Source of the DNA: Pseudomonas sp. SG20056
GTDB taxonomy: Bacteria > Pseudomonadota > Gammaproteobacteria > Pseudomonadales > Pseudomonadaceae
Reading direction: 5' to 3'
Length of the DNA stretch: 64,000 nt
Assembly (NCBI RefSeq): GCF_031764535.1
Contig: NZ_CP134499.1
Coordinates: forward strand, 2,046,001-2,110,000
Position numbers and translations under genes: made by a program. The notes beneath the pieces were generated by a model that did not search any database, was not told the origin of the DNA, and saw only the letters and a program-made list of their open reading frames with translations. Below, piece after piece: positions 19,757-29,750 of the stretch; position 1 is the first letter of the stretch; every line of letters begins with the position of its first letter.

Positions 19757-21499
19757 ATGTTCGACAATAACAACAAAACTCGACATAGCATGGCGCTGGC
19801 TGCCCTGCTGACGTTGTCCGGCTTGAGCGGCGCGGCCTGGGCTGATGCCTACGAAGAAGCGGCAAAGAAGTGGATCGGCGAGGAGTTCAACCCCTCGACC
19901 CTGACGCCTGAGCAGCAACTCGAAGAGTTGAAGTGGTTTATCAAAGCCGCCGAGCCGTTTCGCGGCATGAGCATCAGCGTGGCCTCGGAAACCATCGCCA
20001 CCCACGAGTATGAGTCCAAGGTGCTGGCCAAGGCCTTCAGCGAAATCACCGGGATCCAGCTCAAGCACGACCTGATGCAGGAAGGTGACGTCGTCGAGAA
20101 ACTGCAAACCCAGATGCAGTCGGACAAGAACATCTACGACGGCTATATCAACGACTCTGACCTGATCGGTACGCACTTTCGCTACGGTAAGGCCGTGGCC
20201 ATCAGCGACATGATGGAGGGCGAAGGCAAGGCTGTGACCTCGCCGACCCTGGATCTGCAGGACTTTATCGGCATTTCCTTCACCACCGGGCCTGACGGCA
20301 AGCTCTATCAGCTACCGGATCAGCAGTTCGCCAACCTGTACTGGTTCCGCGCTGACTGGTTCGAGCGCCCGGAGCTGAAGGCCAAGTTCAAGGAAATCTA
20401 CGGCTACGAGCTGGGGGTGCCGGTCAACTGGTCGGCCTATGAAGACATCGCTGAGTTCTTCTCCGAGAAGGTTAAGGAAATCGATGGCCAGCGCATCTAT
20501 GGCCATATGGATTACGGTAAGAAAGACCCCTCCCTCGGCTGGCGCTTCACCGATGCCTGGTTCTCCATGGCGGGTGGCGGCGACAAGGGCCTGCCTAATG
20601 GCTTGCCGGTGGATGAGTGGGGTATTCGTGTAGACGGCTGCCGTCCGGTGGGCTCCAGCGTTGCCCGTGGCGGCGATACCAATGGCCCGGCGGCGGTGTA
20701 TGCCACCACCAAGTATGTCGACTGGATGCGTAAATACGCGCCACCGGAAGCGCAGGGCATGACGTTCTCCGAGTCCGGCCCGGTGCCAGCGCAGGGCAGC
20801 ATCGCCCAGCAGATCTTCTGGTACACCGCTTTTACCGCGGACATGACCAAACCAGGCCTGCCGGTGGTTAATGAGGACGGCACACCGAAGTGGCGCATGG
20901 CGCCTTCACCTAAAGGTCCGTATTGGGAAGAGGGCATGAAGCTGGGCTACCAGGACACCGGCTCCTGGACCTTCCTCAAGTCCACCCCGGAGAAACAGCG
21001 CCTGGCCGCCTGGCTGTATGCGCAGTTCGTTACCTCGAAAACCGTATCGCTGAAGAAGACCCTGGTTGGCCTAACGCCAATTCGTGAGTCGGATATCAAC
21101 TCGCAAGCCATGACCGACGTTGCGCCGAAACTCGGCGGCCTGGTGGAGTTCTATCGCAGCCCGGCTCGAGTGCAGTGGACCCCGACCGGCACCAACGTAC
21201 CGGACTACCCACGTCTGGCGCAGCTGTGGTGGCAATTCATTGCTGAAGCAGCCAGTGGCGACAAGTCGCCACAAGAAGCGTTAGATGGTTTGGCGGCGGC
21301 GCAGGACACCATGTTGGGTCGTCTGGAGCGCTCCGGCGTACTGGGCGAGTGTGGTCCCAAACTCAACGAGCCGAAAGATCCGCAGTACTGGCTGGATCAG
21401 CCGGGCGCACCGAAGCCCAAGCTGGCCAACGAGAAGCCTCAGGGTGAAACCATCAGCTACAACGAGTTGCTGAGATCCTGGGAGCAAGCCCGCGACTGA
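19757..21499 (+). CDS. glpV: ABC transporter substrate-binding protein, GlpV-like
   Basis: A 580-residue periplasmic binding protein, longer than usual sugar binders but normal for GlpV. A Sec signal peptide ends near AAWADAYE (about residue 30). The ATG at 19757 has an ideal GGAGGT ribosome site; an ATG four codons earlier overlaps that site and is unlikely. The mature protein shows a type I extracellular binding fold with long insertions. It closes the sigma-54-controlled operon and is followed by a strong terminator. Ligand probably glycerol or a polyol; not shown by the sequence. Confidence 0.85.
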   Translation: MFDNNNKTRHSMALAALLTLSGLSGAAWADAYEEAAKKWIGEEFNPSTLTPEQQLEELKWFIKAAEPFRGMSISVASETIATHEYESKVLAKAFSEITGIQLKHDLMQEGDVVEKLQTQMQSDKNIYDGYINDSDLIGTHFRYGKAVAISDMMEGEGKAVTSPTLDLQDFIGISFTTGPDGKLYQLPDQQFANLYWFRADWFERPELKAKFKEIYGYELGVPVNWSAYEDIAEFFSEKVKEIDGQRIYGHMDYGKKDPSLGWRFTDAWFSMAGGGDKGLPNGLPVDEWGIRVDGCRPVGSSVARGGDTNGPAAVYATTKYVDWMRKYAPPEAQGMTFSESGPVPAQGSIAQQIFWYTAFTADMTKPGLPVVNEDGTPKWRMAPSPKGPYWEEGMKLGYQDTGSWTFLKSTPEKQRLAAWLYAQFVTSKTVSLKKTLVGLTPIRESDINSQAMTDVAPKLGGLVEFYRSPARVQWTPTGTNVPDYPRLAQLWWQFIAEAASGDKSPQEALDGLAAAQDTMLGRLERSGVLGECGPKLNEPKDPQYWLDQPGAPKPKLANEKPQGETISYNELLRSWEQARD

Positions 21500-21522
21500 T
21501 GCAGTATTTTTGTAAACGGCAT

Positions 21523-21551
21523 AAAAAACGGCACCTAAGGTGCCGTTTTTT
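21523..21551. terminator. Terminator between glpV and folD
   Basis: AAAAAACGGCACC (21523-21535), loop TAA, GGTGCCGTTTTTT (21539-21551): a 13-bp stem with T runs on both strands serving the convergent genes. Confidence 0.93.
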
Positions 21552-21570
21552 ATTTTTGCCTGCGTCGCAC

Positions 21571-22425
21571 TCAGTCGTGCAAATGCTCGGCGGCGTGCAG
21601 GGTGTTTTCCAGCAGGCAGGCGCGGGTCATTGGGCCAACACCGCCCGGTACCGGTGTGATCCAGCCGGCGCGGGGCAGGGCGGTTTCATACACCACATCG
21701 CCAATCAGCTTGCCGTCGGTCTGACGGTTGATGCCAACGTCGATAACGATGGCGCCAGGTTTGATCCACTCGCCCTGTACCAGGCCAGGCTTGCCGGCAG
21801 CTACCACGACGATATCGGCCTGGCCGACATGCATGGGCAGGTCTTTGGTGAAGCGGTGAGTCACTGTCACGGTGCAGCCGGCCAGCAACAGTTCCATTGC
21901 CATCGGTCGGCCGACGATATTCGAGGCGCCAACAACCACTGCGTGCATGCCGTACAGGTCTGCACCGGTGCTTTGCAGCAGGGTCATAATGCCTTTCGGG
22001 GTGCAGGGGCGCAGCAGTGGCATGCGTTGGGCCAGGCGACCAATGTTATAGGGGTGAAAACCATCAACATCTTTATCCGGGCGAATGCGCTCAAGCAGTA
22101 AAGAAGCGTCGAGGTGTTCTGGCAATGGCAGTTGCACCAGGATGCCGTCAATGCTCGGCTCGTCATTCAGGCGGTCGATCAATGCCATCAGCTCGGCCTG
22201 ACCGGTGGTGGCCGGTAGGTCATAAGCCTGTGAGACGAAGCCTACTTCTTCGCAATCTTTACGCTTGTGCGAAACGTAGACTTGGGACGCAGGGTCGCTA
22301 CCGACGAGAATTACTGCCAACCCGGGTGCGCGCAGGCCTTGCTGACGTCGTTCGGCGACACGTTGGGCGATCTGCTGGCGCAGGCTGGCGGCAATTGCTT
22401 TGCCATCGATCAGTTGTGCGGTCAT
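21571..22425 (-). CDS. folD: Bifunctional methylenetetrahydrofolate dehydrogenase / cyclohydrolase FolD
   Basis: A 284-residue enzyme interconverting 5,10-methylene-, methenyl- and 10-formyl-tetrahydrofolate with NADP. Conserved parts are [22 protein letters not shown] with the catalytic lysine (about residues 42-63), [23 protein letters not shown], and the nucleotide loop [13 protein letters not shown], ending in [13 protein letters not shown]. Start ATG at 22425 and length are normal. It is divergent from the tRNA cluster. Confidence 0.97.
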   Translation of the reverse strand: MTAQLIDGKAIAASLRQQIAQRVAERRQQGLRAPGLAVILVGSDPASQVYVSHKRKDCEEVGFVSQAYDLPATTGQAELMALIDRLNDEPSIDGILVQLPLPEHLDASLLLERIRPDKDVDGFHPYNIGRLAQRMPLLRPCTPKGIMTLLQSTGADLYGMHAVVVGASNIVGRPMAMELLLAGCTVTVTHRFTKDLPMHVGQADIVVVAAGKPGLVQGEWIKPGAIVIDVGINRQTDGKLIGDVVYETALPRAGWITPVPGGVGPMTRACLLENTLHAAEHLHD

Positions 22426-22558
22426 TGCGCTTGGTTAACCATAAAGAAAGGATGGAAAAAGGACGCGCATTCTCGCATGACCGTGCTGTGGGGCAAAGGC
22501 GCACGCCACGGTTTTCGCGTAACTCCTTTAAATGGCTGAATTTTTTTAACTTTTCCTG

Positions 22559-22585
22559 TTGACGACCTGAAACGGCCTCTATAAC
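22559..22585 (+). promoter_or_regulatory. Promoter of the tRNA-Arg/His unit
   Basis: TTGACG (22559-22564) and TATAAC (22580-22585) are separated by a short 15-bp spacer and followed by a GC-rich discriminator (TTCGCCCCGC), the look of a growth-rate and ppGpp-sensitive stable RNA promoter. It lies about 110 bases before tRNA-Arg. Confidence 0.6.
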
Positions 22586-22696
22586 ATTCGCCCCGCTTGT
22601 CGAGCACAGCCAGTCGCTGGGTAAGACGGCAAAGGTCGAAGCTGCAAAGTTTTTTCCGAAGCCGAAAGCTTTAAGTCTGCATATGCAGATGGACAG

Positions 22697-22773
22697 GCGC
22701 CCGTAGCTCAGCTGGATAGAGCATCCGCCTTCTAAGCGGATGGTCGCAGGTTCGAGTCCTGCCGGGTGCGCCA
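22697..22773 (+). tRNA. tRNA-Arg (anticodon TCT)
   Basis: A 77-base cloverleaf: acceptor GCGCCCG pairs with CGGGTGC, D-arm GCTCAGCTGGATAGAGC, anticodon loop CTTCTAA, T-arm GCAGGTTCGAGTCCTGC, encoded CCA end. Reads AGA/AGG arginine codons. Confidence 0.97.
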
Positions 22774-22807
22774 TTTGGCGGTCTTGGCTCAAGCAAAATG
22801 CAATATG

Positions 22808-22883
22808 GTGGGCGTAGCTCAGTTGGTAGAGCGCAGGATTGTGACTCCTGTTGTCGTGGGTTCGATCCCCATCGTCCACCCCA
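22808..22883 (+). tRNA. tRNA-His (anticodon GTG)
   Basis: A 76-base cloverleaf: acceptor GTGGGCG with CGTCCAC, anticodon loop TTGTGAC, T-arm GTGGGTTCGATCCCCAT, encoded CCA. The base before the stem is G (22807), consistent with the extra G-1 of histidine tRNA pairing with discriminator C. Confidence 0.97.
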
Positions 22884-22893
22884 TATTCCAAAG

Positions 22894-22917
22894 CGCCAGG
22901 TTAATTCCTGGCGTTTT
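22894..22917 (+). terminator. Terminator between tRNA-His and tRNA-Leu
   Basis: CGCCAGG (22894-22900), loop TTAATT, CCTGGCG followed by TTTTT. It would end most Arg-His transcripts, leaving tRNA-Leu to read-through or to its own promoter (a TATAAA at 22920-22925 is very close to its 5' end). Confidence 0.75.
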
Positions 22918-22935
22918 TGTATAAAGCTTTACCAC

Positions 22936-23020
22936 GCGGACGTGGTGGAATTGGTAGACACACTGGATTTAGGTTCCAGCGCCGCAAGGCGTGAGAGTTC
23001 GAGTCTCTCCGTCCGCACCA
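22936..23020 (+). tRNA. tRNA-Leu (anticodon TAG)
   Basis: An 85-base tRNA with a long variable arm: acceptor GCGGACG with CGTCCGC, D-arm GGTGGAATTGGTAGACACA, anticodon loop with TAG (ATTTAGG), variable arm CGCCGCAAGGCGT, T-arm GAGAGTTCGAGTCTCTC, encoded ACCA end. Reads CUN codons. Confidence 0.97.
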
Positions 23021-23057
23021 TCTTTTAGCTCCCTCCCGTTTGCCGCCTGCATCTAGG

Positions 23058-23086
23058 GTGACTTCTGCAAATCGACCCTCTAGAAT
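23058..23086 (+). promoter_or_regulatory. Candidate sigma-70 promoter of tig
   Basis: GTGACT (23058-23063), a 17-bp spacer and TAGAAT (23081-23086) lie 62 bases before tig. A GCCGGC-AAGCG-GCCGGC hairpin sits in the predicted leader. Confidence 0.5.
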
Positions 23087-23147
23087 GCATGCCCTTGATT
23101 AGGGGCCGGCAAGCGGCCGGCTTATGTCTGTGCAACGAGGATTATCC

Positions 23148-24458
23148 ATGCAAGTTTCTGTTGAAAGTACTTCTGCTCTCGAGCGCCGTATGACCGTTGG
23201 CGTCTCTGTTGAGCGCATCGAGACTGAAGTCAACAAGCGTCTGCAGCAGACTGCCCGTCGTGCCAAGGTCCCTGGTTTCCGTCCTGGCAAAGTGCCAATG
23301 AGCGTGATCCGCCAGCGTTATGAAGATGCTGCGCGTCAGGAAGCCCTGGGTGATCTGATCCAATCCACTTTCTACGAAGCCGTTGTTGAGCAGAAGCTCA
23401 ATCCAGCTGGCGCCCCGGCCGTTGAGCCGAAATCGTTCGAGAAAGGCAAAGATCTGGAATACGTTGCAACCTTCGAAGTGTTCCCGGAATTCACCGTTGG
23501 TGGCTTCGAGTCCATCGCCATTGAGCGCCTGCAGGCTGACGTAGCTGACGCTGACGTCGACAACATGCTGGAAATCCTGCGCAAGCAGAACACCCGTTTC
23601 GAAGCCGCCGAGCGCGCTGCCGAGAATGGTGACCAGTTGAACATTGATTTCGTTGGCAAGATTGACGGCGAAGCCTTTGCTGGCGGTTCGGCCAAGGGCA
23701 CTCAGCTGGTTCTCGGCTCCGGTCGTATGATTCCTGGCTTTGAAGATGCTCTGGTTGGCGCTCAAGCTGGCGAAGAGCGTGTAATCAATCCGACTTTCCC
23801 GACTGATTATCAGAACCTGGACCTGGCCGGCAAAACTGCCGAGTTCACCGTCACCGTCAACAGCATCGCCGCACCTCAGTTGCCTGAGCTGAATGACGAC
23901 TTCTTCGCCCTGTTTGGCGTGAAAGAAGGCGGTCTGGAAGGCTTCCGTGCTGAAGTACGCAAGAACATGGAGCGCGAGCTGCGCCAGGCCATCAAATCCA
24001 AGGTTAAAAACCAGGTGATGGACGGTCTGCTGGCTGCCAACCCGATCGAAGTGCCGAAGGCACTGATCAGCAACGAAGTGAACCGTCTGCGCGTGCAGGC
24101 CGTTCAGCAGTTCGGTGGCAACCTCAAGCCTGAGCAGCTGCCTGCTGAGCTGTTCGAAGAGCAAGCCAAGCGCCGCGTTGTGCTGGGTCTGGTCGTGGCT
24201 GAAGTGGTCAAGCAGTGCGAGTTGAAGCCGGACGACGCCCGCGTTCGCGAAATGATTCAGGAAATGGCTTCGGCTTACCAAGAGCCTGAGCAGGTTGTGG
24301 CCTGGTACTACAAAAACGACCAGCAAATGAACGAAGTACGTTCGGTTGTACTGGAAGAGCAAGTTGTAGATACTGTTTTGCAGAAGGCCAACGTGACCGA
24401 TAAAGCGGTCTCGTACGAAGAAGCTGTCAAGCCGGTAGAAGCACCACAAGCCGCCTGA
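23148..24458 (+). CDS. tig: Trigger factor
   Basis: A 436-residue ribosome-associated chaperone and prolyl isomerase. The N-terminal ribosome-binding signature ([14 protein letters not shown], about residues 43-56) is intact, followed by an FKBP-type domain (about 150-245, [17 protein letters not shown] to VTVNSI) and the helical C-terminal substrate domain. Start at 23148 ([10 protein letters not shown]) with GAGGA upstream; the ATG at 23124 lacks a site. It heads the tig-clpP-clpX series, as in many gammaproteobacteria. Confidence 0.97.
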   Translation: MQVSVESTSALERRMTVGVSVERIETEVNKRLQQTARRAKVPGFRPGKVPMSVIRQRYEDAARQEALGDLIQSTFYEAVVEQKLNPAGAPAVEPKSFEKGKDLEYVATFEVFPEFTVGGFESIAIERLQADVADADVDNMLEILRKQNTRFEAAERAAENGDQLNIDFVGKIDGEAFAGGSAKGTQLVLGSGRMIPGFEDALVGAQAGEERVINPTFPTDYQNLDLAGKTAEFTVTVNSIAAPQLPELNDDFFALFGVKEGGLEGFRAEVRKNMERELRQAIKSKVKNQVMDGLLAANPIEVPKALISNEVNRLRVQAVQQFGGNLKPEQLPAELFEEQAKRRVVLGLVVAEVVKQCELKPDDARVREMIQEMASAYQEPEQVVAWYYKNDQQMNEVRSVVLEEQVVDTVLQKANVTDKAVSYEEAVKPVEAPQAA

Positions 24459-24482
24459 TTTCTTTACCTCGTTCGAACACGC

Positions 24483-24510
24483 CATAAGCCAGCCTCCGCG
24501 CTGGCTTATG
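24483..24510 (+). terminator. Hairpin between tig and clpP
   Basis: CATAAGCCAGC (24483-24493) pairs perfectly with GCTGGCTTATG (24500-24510). No T run follows (next bases CGTATTTGTG), so it may act as a partial or Rho-assisted stop or as a processing or stability element between the two genes. Confidence 0.55.
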
Positions 24511-24548
24511 CGTATTTGTGACATGACTATTTAGGGAGCGAGTGCAGC

Positions 24549-25184
24549 ATGTCCCGCAATCCTTTTATGCAGCAAATGCCTGATATCCAAGCCGCTGGTG
24601 GCCTGGTGCCTATGGTTGTCGAGCAGACGGCTCGCGGTGAGCGCGCTTACGACATCTATTCGCGCCTGCTCAAGGAGCGAGTGATTTTTCTTGTCGGTCC
24701 TGTAGAGGACTACATGGCCAACTTAATCTGTGCGCAGCTGCTGTTCCTTGAGGCGGAGAATCCGGACAAGGACATCCATCTGTACATCAACTCCCCGGGT
24801 GGTTCGGTGACGGCGGGTATGTCGATCTACGACACCATGCAGTTCATCAAGCCTAACGTATCCACTACCTGTATTGGTCAGGCATGCAGCATGGGTGCAT
24901 TCCTGCTCACCGCTGGTGCTGAGGGCAAGCGTTACTGCCTGCCGAACTCACGCGTGATGATTCACCAGCCATTGGGCGGTTTCCAGGGGCAGGCGTCGGA
25001 CATCGAAATCCACGCGAAGGAAATCCTCTTCATTCGTGAGCGTCTCAACATGCTGATGGCCAAGCACAGTGGGCGCACCTTGGAAGAAATCGAGCGCGAT
25101 ACCAATCGTGATAATTTCATGAGCGCTGAAGCTGCTCGTGAATACGGGTTGATCGACGCGGTGATTGAAAAGCGCCCCGCTTAA
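24549..25184 (+). CDS. clpP: ATP-dependent Clp protease proteolytic subunit
   Basis: A 211-residue serine protease forming the 14-mer barrel used by ClpX and ClpA. The catalytic triad is Ser114 (GQACSMGAF), His139 (MIHQPLGG) and Asp188 (TNRDNF), with the same spacing as E. coli. A short propeptide precedes the mature domain. GGGAGCGAG ribosome site upstream. It is followed by clpX, its ATPase partner, after 113 bp. Confidence 0.98.
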   Translation: MSRNPFMQQMPDIQAAGGLVPMVVEQTARGERAYDIYSRLLKERVIFLVGPVEDYMANLICAQLLFLEAENPDKDIHLYINSPGGSVTAGMSIYDTMQFIKPNVSTTCIGQACSMGAFLLTAGAEGKRYCLPNSRVMIHQPLGGFQGQASDIEIHAKEILFIRERLNMLMAKHSGRTLEEIERDTNRDNFMSAEAAREYGLIDAVIEKRPA

Positions 25185-25229
25185 TATAAGCAACTCAAAA
25201 ATAGGGCTGGACGGCGTGTCCGGCCTCTG

Positions 25230-25249
25230 GCGGGCTTGAAAAAGCCCGC
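25230..25249 (+). other. GAAA-loop hairpin between clpP and clpX
   Basis: GCGGGCTT (25230-25237), loop GAAA, AAGCCCGC (25242-25249). The GNRA-type loop makes it very stable in RNA. No T run follows, so it is probably not a terminator but an mRNA stability or pausing element. Confidence 0.55.
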
Positions 25250-25297
25250 ATAAGCCTTCATCTTGTGTTGCAAGCCTATCGGATTTGGATCGAACGA

Positions 25298-26578
<1,281 letters not shown>

Positions 26579-26596
26579 CAGCGTTGTAACATGTTG

Positions 26597-26627
26597 AAAG
26601 CAAGGGGCCTGCGGGCCCCTTTGCTTT
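26597..26627 (+). terminator. Terminator after clpX
   Basis: AAAGCAAGGGGCC and GGGCCCCTTTGCTTTT form a long stem with one bulge, with TTTT at the end. It separates the clpPX unit from lon. Confidence 0.85.
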
Positions 26628-26640
26628 TGCTGCGCCAGCG

Positions 26641-26669
26641 CTTGTTTTTTGTTTGGGCTGCCCCCATCT
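26641..26669 (+). promoter_or_regulatory. Candidate sigma-32 (heat-shock) promoter of lon
   Basis: CTTGTTT (26641-26647) and CCCCATCT (26662-26669) are separated by 14 bp. The -10 matches the RpoH consensus CCCCATNT exactly and the -35 keeps CTTG. Transcription would begin near 26676, about 50 bases before lon. Confidence 0.75.
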
Positions 26670-26727
26670 TAGGGCTAAGGGTCATCCCATCTGTTTACGG
26701 CCGTATGGCCGCCGTAGAGCCGAAATC

Positions 26728-29121
26728 ATGAAGACAACCATCGAATTGCCTCTCCTGCCGTTGCGCGATGTTGTGGTCTATCCGCACATGGTCATTCCGT
26801 TATTCGTCGGGCGTGAGAAATCCATTGAGGCTCTTGAAGCCGCAATGACGGGCGAGAAGCAGATCCTGCTTCTCGCGCAGAAAAATCCTGCCGACGATGA
26901 CCCCGACGAGGCTGGCCTCTATCGCGTCGGTACTGTGGCTACTGTGCTGCAGTTGCTGAAACTGCCAGACGGCACTGTCAAGGTGCTAGTCGAGGGTGAA
27001 CAGCGTGGCGAAATTGAGCGCTTTATCGAGGTCGACGGGCATTGTCGGGCTGAAGTGCAGCTGATTGATGAGGTTGATGCCGCCGAGCGTGAGTCCGAGG
27101 TTTTCACCCGCAGTCTGCTCAGCCAGTTCGAGCAATACGTACAGCTTGGCAAGAAGGTACCTGCCGAGGTGTTGGCGTCGCTCAATGGCATCGATGAGCC
27201 GAGCCGCCTGGTCGACACCATGGCTGCGCACATGGTGCTGAAAATCGAGCAAAAGCAGGAAATCCTGGAAATCACCGATCTGCAGGCGCGGGTCGAGCAT
27301 GTTTTGGCGCTGCTTGATGCGGAAATCGACCTGTTGCAGGTCGAGAAACGCATCCGTGGCCGGGTCAAGAAACAAATGGAGCGCAGCCAGCGCGAGTACT
27401 ACCTGAATGAGCAGATGAAGGCCATTCAGAAGGAGCTGGGCGACAGTGAAGAAGGCCACAATGAACTTGATGAGCTGAGAAAGCGCATCGACAACGCCGG
27501 CCTCACAGCTGAAGCGCTGAACAAAGCCAATGCGGAGCTCAACAAGCTCAAGCAGATGTCGCCGATGTCGGCTGAAGCCACCGTGGTGCGTTCTTACATC
27601 GATTGGCTGGTCAATGTGCCGTGGAAGGCGCAGAGCAAGGTACGCCTTGATCTGGCGCGCGCTGAAGCGATTCTTGATGCTGACCATTACGGTCTGGATG
27701 AGGTCAAGGAGCGCATCCTTGAATACCTCGCCGTGCAAAAGCGCGTGAAGAAAATCAAGGGGCCGGTCCTTTGCTTGGTCGGTCCGCCTGGCGTGGGTAA
27801 AACCTCGTTGGCCGAGTCGATTGCCAGCGCCACTAACCGCAAATTTGTGCGCATGGCCCTAGGGGGGGTGCGTGATGAGGCGGAGATTCGCGGTCACCGG
27901 CGCACCTACATTGGCTCCATGCCAGGTCGTCTGATTCAGAAGATGACCAAGGTCGGCGTGCGTAACCCACTGTTCCTGCTCGATGAAATCGACAAGATGG
28001 GCCAGGATATGCGCGGCGATCCTGCGTCTGCATTGCTTGAGGTGCTGGATCCGGAGCAGAACCACAACTTCAACGATCACTATCTGGAGGTCGATTACGA
28101 CCTGTCCGATGTGATGTTCCTCTGCACGGCTAACTCGATGAATATTCCGGGGCCGCTGCTGGATCGTATGGAGGTGATTCGTCTTCCGGGTTACACCGAA
28201 GCCGAAAAGATCAACATCGCGATCAAATATCTAGCACCCAAGCAGGTTCAGGCTAATGGTCTGAAGAAGGTCGAATTGGTGTTTGAGGATGCAGCAATCC
28301 GCGACATCATTCGTTACTACACCCGCGAAGCAGGTGTGCGTGGTCTGGAGCGGCAGATTGCCAAGGTGTGCCGCAAGGTGGTCAAGGAGCATTCCACGGA
28401 GAAACGCTTCCAGGTCACTGTTACGGCAGACTCGCTCGAACATTTCCTTGGCGTGCGCAAGCATCGCTATGGTCTGGCCGAGCAGCAGGATCAAATCGGT
28501 CAGGTCACCGGACTTGCCTGGACTCAAGTTGGTGGTGAGCTGCTGACCATCGAGGCAGTTGTGGTGCCTGGTAAAGGCCAGCTGATCAAGACCGGCTCGC
28601 TCGGCGATGTCATGCTGGAATCCATCACCGCTGCGCAGACCGTTGTGCGCAGTCGGGCCAAGAGCCTGGGCGTGCCTGTGGACTTCTATGAGAAGCAGGA
28701 CATCCATATCCATATGCCGGAAGGCGCGACGCCTAAAGACGGCCCTAGCGCAGGCGTTGGCATGTGCACGGCGCTGGTTTCAGCACTGACGCAGATCCCG
28801 GTACGTGCCGATGTTGCCATGACTGGGGAAATTACCCTGCGTGGGCAAGTATTAGCCATTGGCGGTTTGAAAGAAAAACTGCTGGCAGCTCACCGCGGTG
28901 GAATCAAGACCGTCATCATTCCGGAAGAGAATGTGCGCGATTTGAAAGAGATTCCGGAGAATATTAAGCAAGACCTGCAGATTAAACCGGTTAAATGGAT
29001 TGACGAGGTCCTGCAAATTGCGCTGCAATACGCCCCGGAGCCCTTGCCTGATGCGGCTCCCATGGTTGCAAAGGATGAAAAACGCGAGACTGATTCCAAG
29101 GAGCGAATTAGCACGCATTAG
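26728..29121 (+). CDS. lon: ATP-dependent protease Lon
   Basis: A 797-residue LonA protease: N-terminal substrate-recognition domain (about 1-300), AAA+ domain with Walker [10 protein letters not shown] and [10 protein letters not shown], and the C-terminal protease with the Ser-Lys dyad Ser674 ([10 protein letters not shown]) and Lys717 ([13 protein letters not shown]), spaced 43 residues apart as in E. coli. The ATG at 26728 ([10 protein letters not shown]) is the family start; the extra frame from 26653 overlaps the promoter. Expected to be heat induced. Confidence 0.98.
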   Translation: MKTTIELPLLPLRDVVVYPHMVIPLFVGREKSIEALEAAMTGEKQILLLAQKNPADDDPDEAGLYRVGTVATVLQLLKLPDGTVKVLVEGEQRGEIERFIEVDGHCRAEVQLIDEVDAAERESEVFTRSLLSQFEQYVQLGKKVPAEVLASLNGIDEPSRLVDTMAAHMVLKIEQKQEILEITDLQARVEHVLALLDAEIDLLQVEKRIRGRVKKQMERSQREYYLNEQMKAIQKELGDSEEGHNELDELRKRIDNAGLTAEALNKANAELNKLKQMSPMSAEATVVRSYIDWLVNVPWKAQSKVRLDLARAEAILDADHYGLDEVKERILEYLAVQKRVKKIKGPVLCLVGPPGVGKTSLAESIASATNRKFVRMALGGVRDEAEIRGHRRTYIGSMPGRLIQKMTKVGVRNPLFLLDEIDKMGQDMRGDPASALLEVLDPEQNHNFNDHYLEVDYDLSDVMFLCTANSMNIPGPLLDRMEVIRLPGYTEAEKINIAIKYLAPKQVQANGLKKVELVFEDAAIRDIIRYYTREAGVRGLERQIAKVCRKVVKEHSTEKRFQVTVTADSLEHFLGVRKHRYGLAEQQDQIGQVTGLAWTQVGGELLTIEAVVVPGKGQLIKTGSLGDVMLESITAAQTVVRSRAKSLGVPVDFYEKQDIHIHMPEGATPKDGPSAGVGMCTALVSALTQIPVRADVAMTGEITLRGQVLAIGGLKEKLLAAHRGGIKTVIIPEENVRDLKEIPENIKQDLQIKPVKWIDEVLQIALQYAPEPLPDAAPMVAKDEKRETDSKERISTH

Positions 29122-29134
29122 CCGGAGGGGTTTC

Positions 29135-29163
29135 TTGACACATTTTTAGAGCCCTTGTTATAA
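29135..29163 (+). promoter_or_regulatory. Sigma-70 promoter of hupB
   Basis: TTGACA (29135-29140) is perfect, followed by a 17-bp spacer and TTATAA (29158-29163). It starts just 13 bases after the lon stop, giving hupB strong expression independent of lon, with a leader of about 90 bases. Confidence 0.85.
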
Positions 29164-29257
29164 AGCGGCTCTTATCGTGTCGGCAGGCTCTCCGCACCAG
29201 CTTCGCTTACATTTAAAAGCAAGAAATAAACTCAACAGAAATTAAGGGGACTTAAGA

Positions 29258-29530
29258 GTGAACAAGTCGGAACTGATCGATGCCATCGCTGCATCTGCTG
29301 ATATCCCAAAAGCTGTTGCTGGCCGTGCGCTGGACGCAGTAATTGAATCCGTTACTGGCGCTCTGAAGGCTGGTGACTCCGTAGTACTGGTTGGCTTCGG
29401 CACTTTCGCTGTTAAAGAGCGTGCTGCTCGCACTGGCCGTAACCCACAAACTGGTAACCCGATCAGCATCGCTGCTGCCAAGATTCCAGGCTTCAAAGCC
29501 GGTAAAGCTCTGAAAGACGCTGTCAACTAA
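29258..29530 (+). CDS. hupB: DNA-binding protein HU-beta
   Basis: A 90-residue histone-like protein of the HU family that bends and compacts DNA. The arm motif [10 protein letters not shown] (about 55-64) and the N-terminal [11 protein letters not shown] helix are typical. The start is a GTG at 29258 with AGGGGA upstream. It has its own strong promoter after lon, as in other Pseudomonas. Confidence 0.97.
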   Translation: MNKSELIDAIAASADIPKAVAGRALDAVIESVTGALKAGDSVVLVGFGTFAVKERAARTGRNPQTGNPISIAAAKIPGFKAGKALKDAVN

Positions 29531-29551
29531 GCTTCTTTCGGTTTTGCCCAG

Positions 29552-29575
29552 CAGATCAGTTGAATGGCTGATCTG
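29552..29575 (+). other. 3' hairpin after hupB
   Basis: CAGATCAG (29552-29559) pairs with CTGATCTG (29568-29575). No T run; possibly protects the hupB transcript end. Confidence 0.45.
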
Positions 29576-29661
29576 ATGCGGGGCGGGATGTTCAGTCAGG
29601 CATACCTTGCTGAACACGACGAATCAGTTGCTTGAGCTCGATCCGCTTCGCCAGTTACGAG

Positions 29662-29690
29662 AAGGCGCATCCACTGATGCGCCTTTCTTC
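29662..29690 (+). terminator. Terminator between hupB and ppiD
   Basis: AAGGCGCATC (29662-29671), loop CACT, GATGCGCCTT (29676-29685) followed by TCTT. It would separate hupB from ppiD; the T tract is short. Confidence 0.75.
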
Positions 29691-29750
29691 TATCCGGATT
29701 TTACCCACACTGCGCGACTGCTTTATTTGTACAGTCGTTCTGGGGGACGC

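Noticed and set aside
22697..23020. tRNA cluster as an integration site of a mobile element
   Set aside because: No integrase, no repeated tRNA 3' fragment and only housekeeping genes around it.
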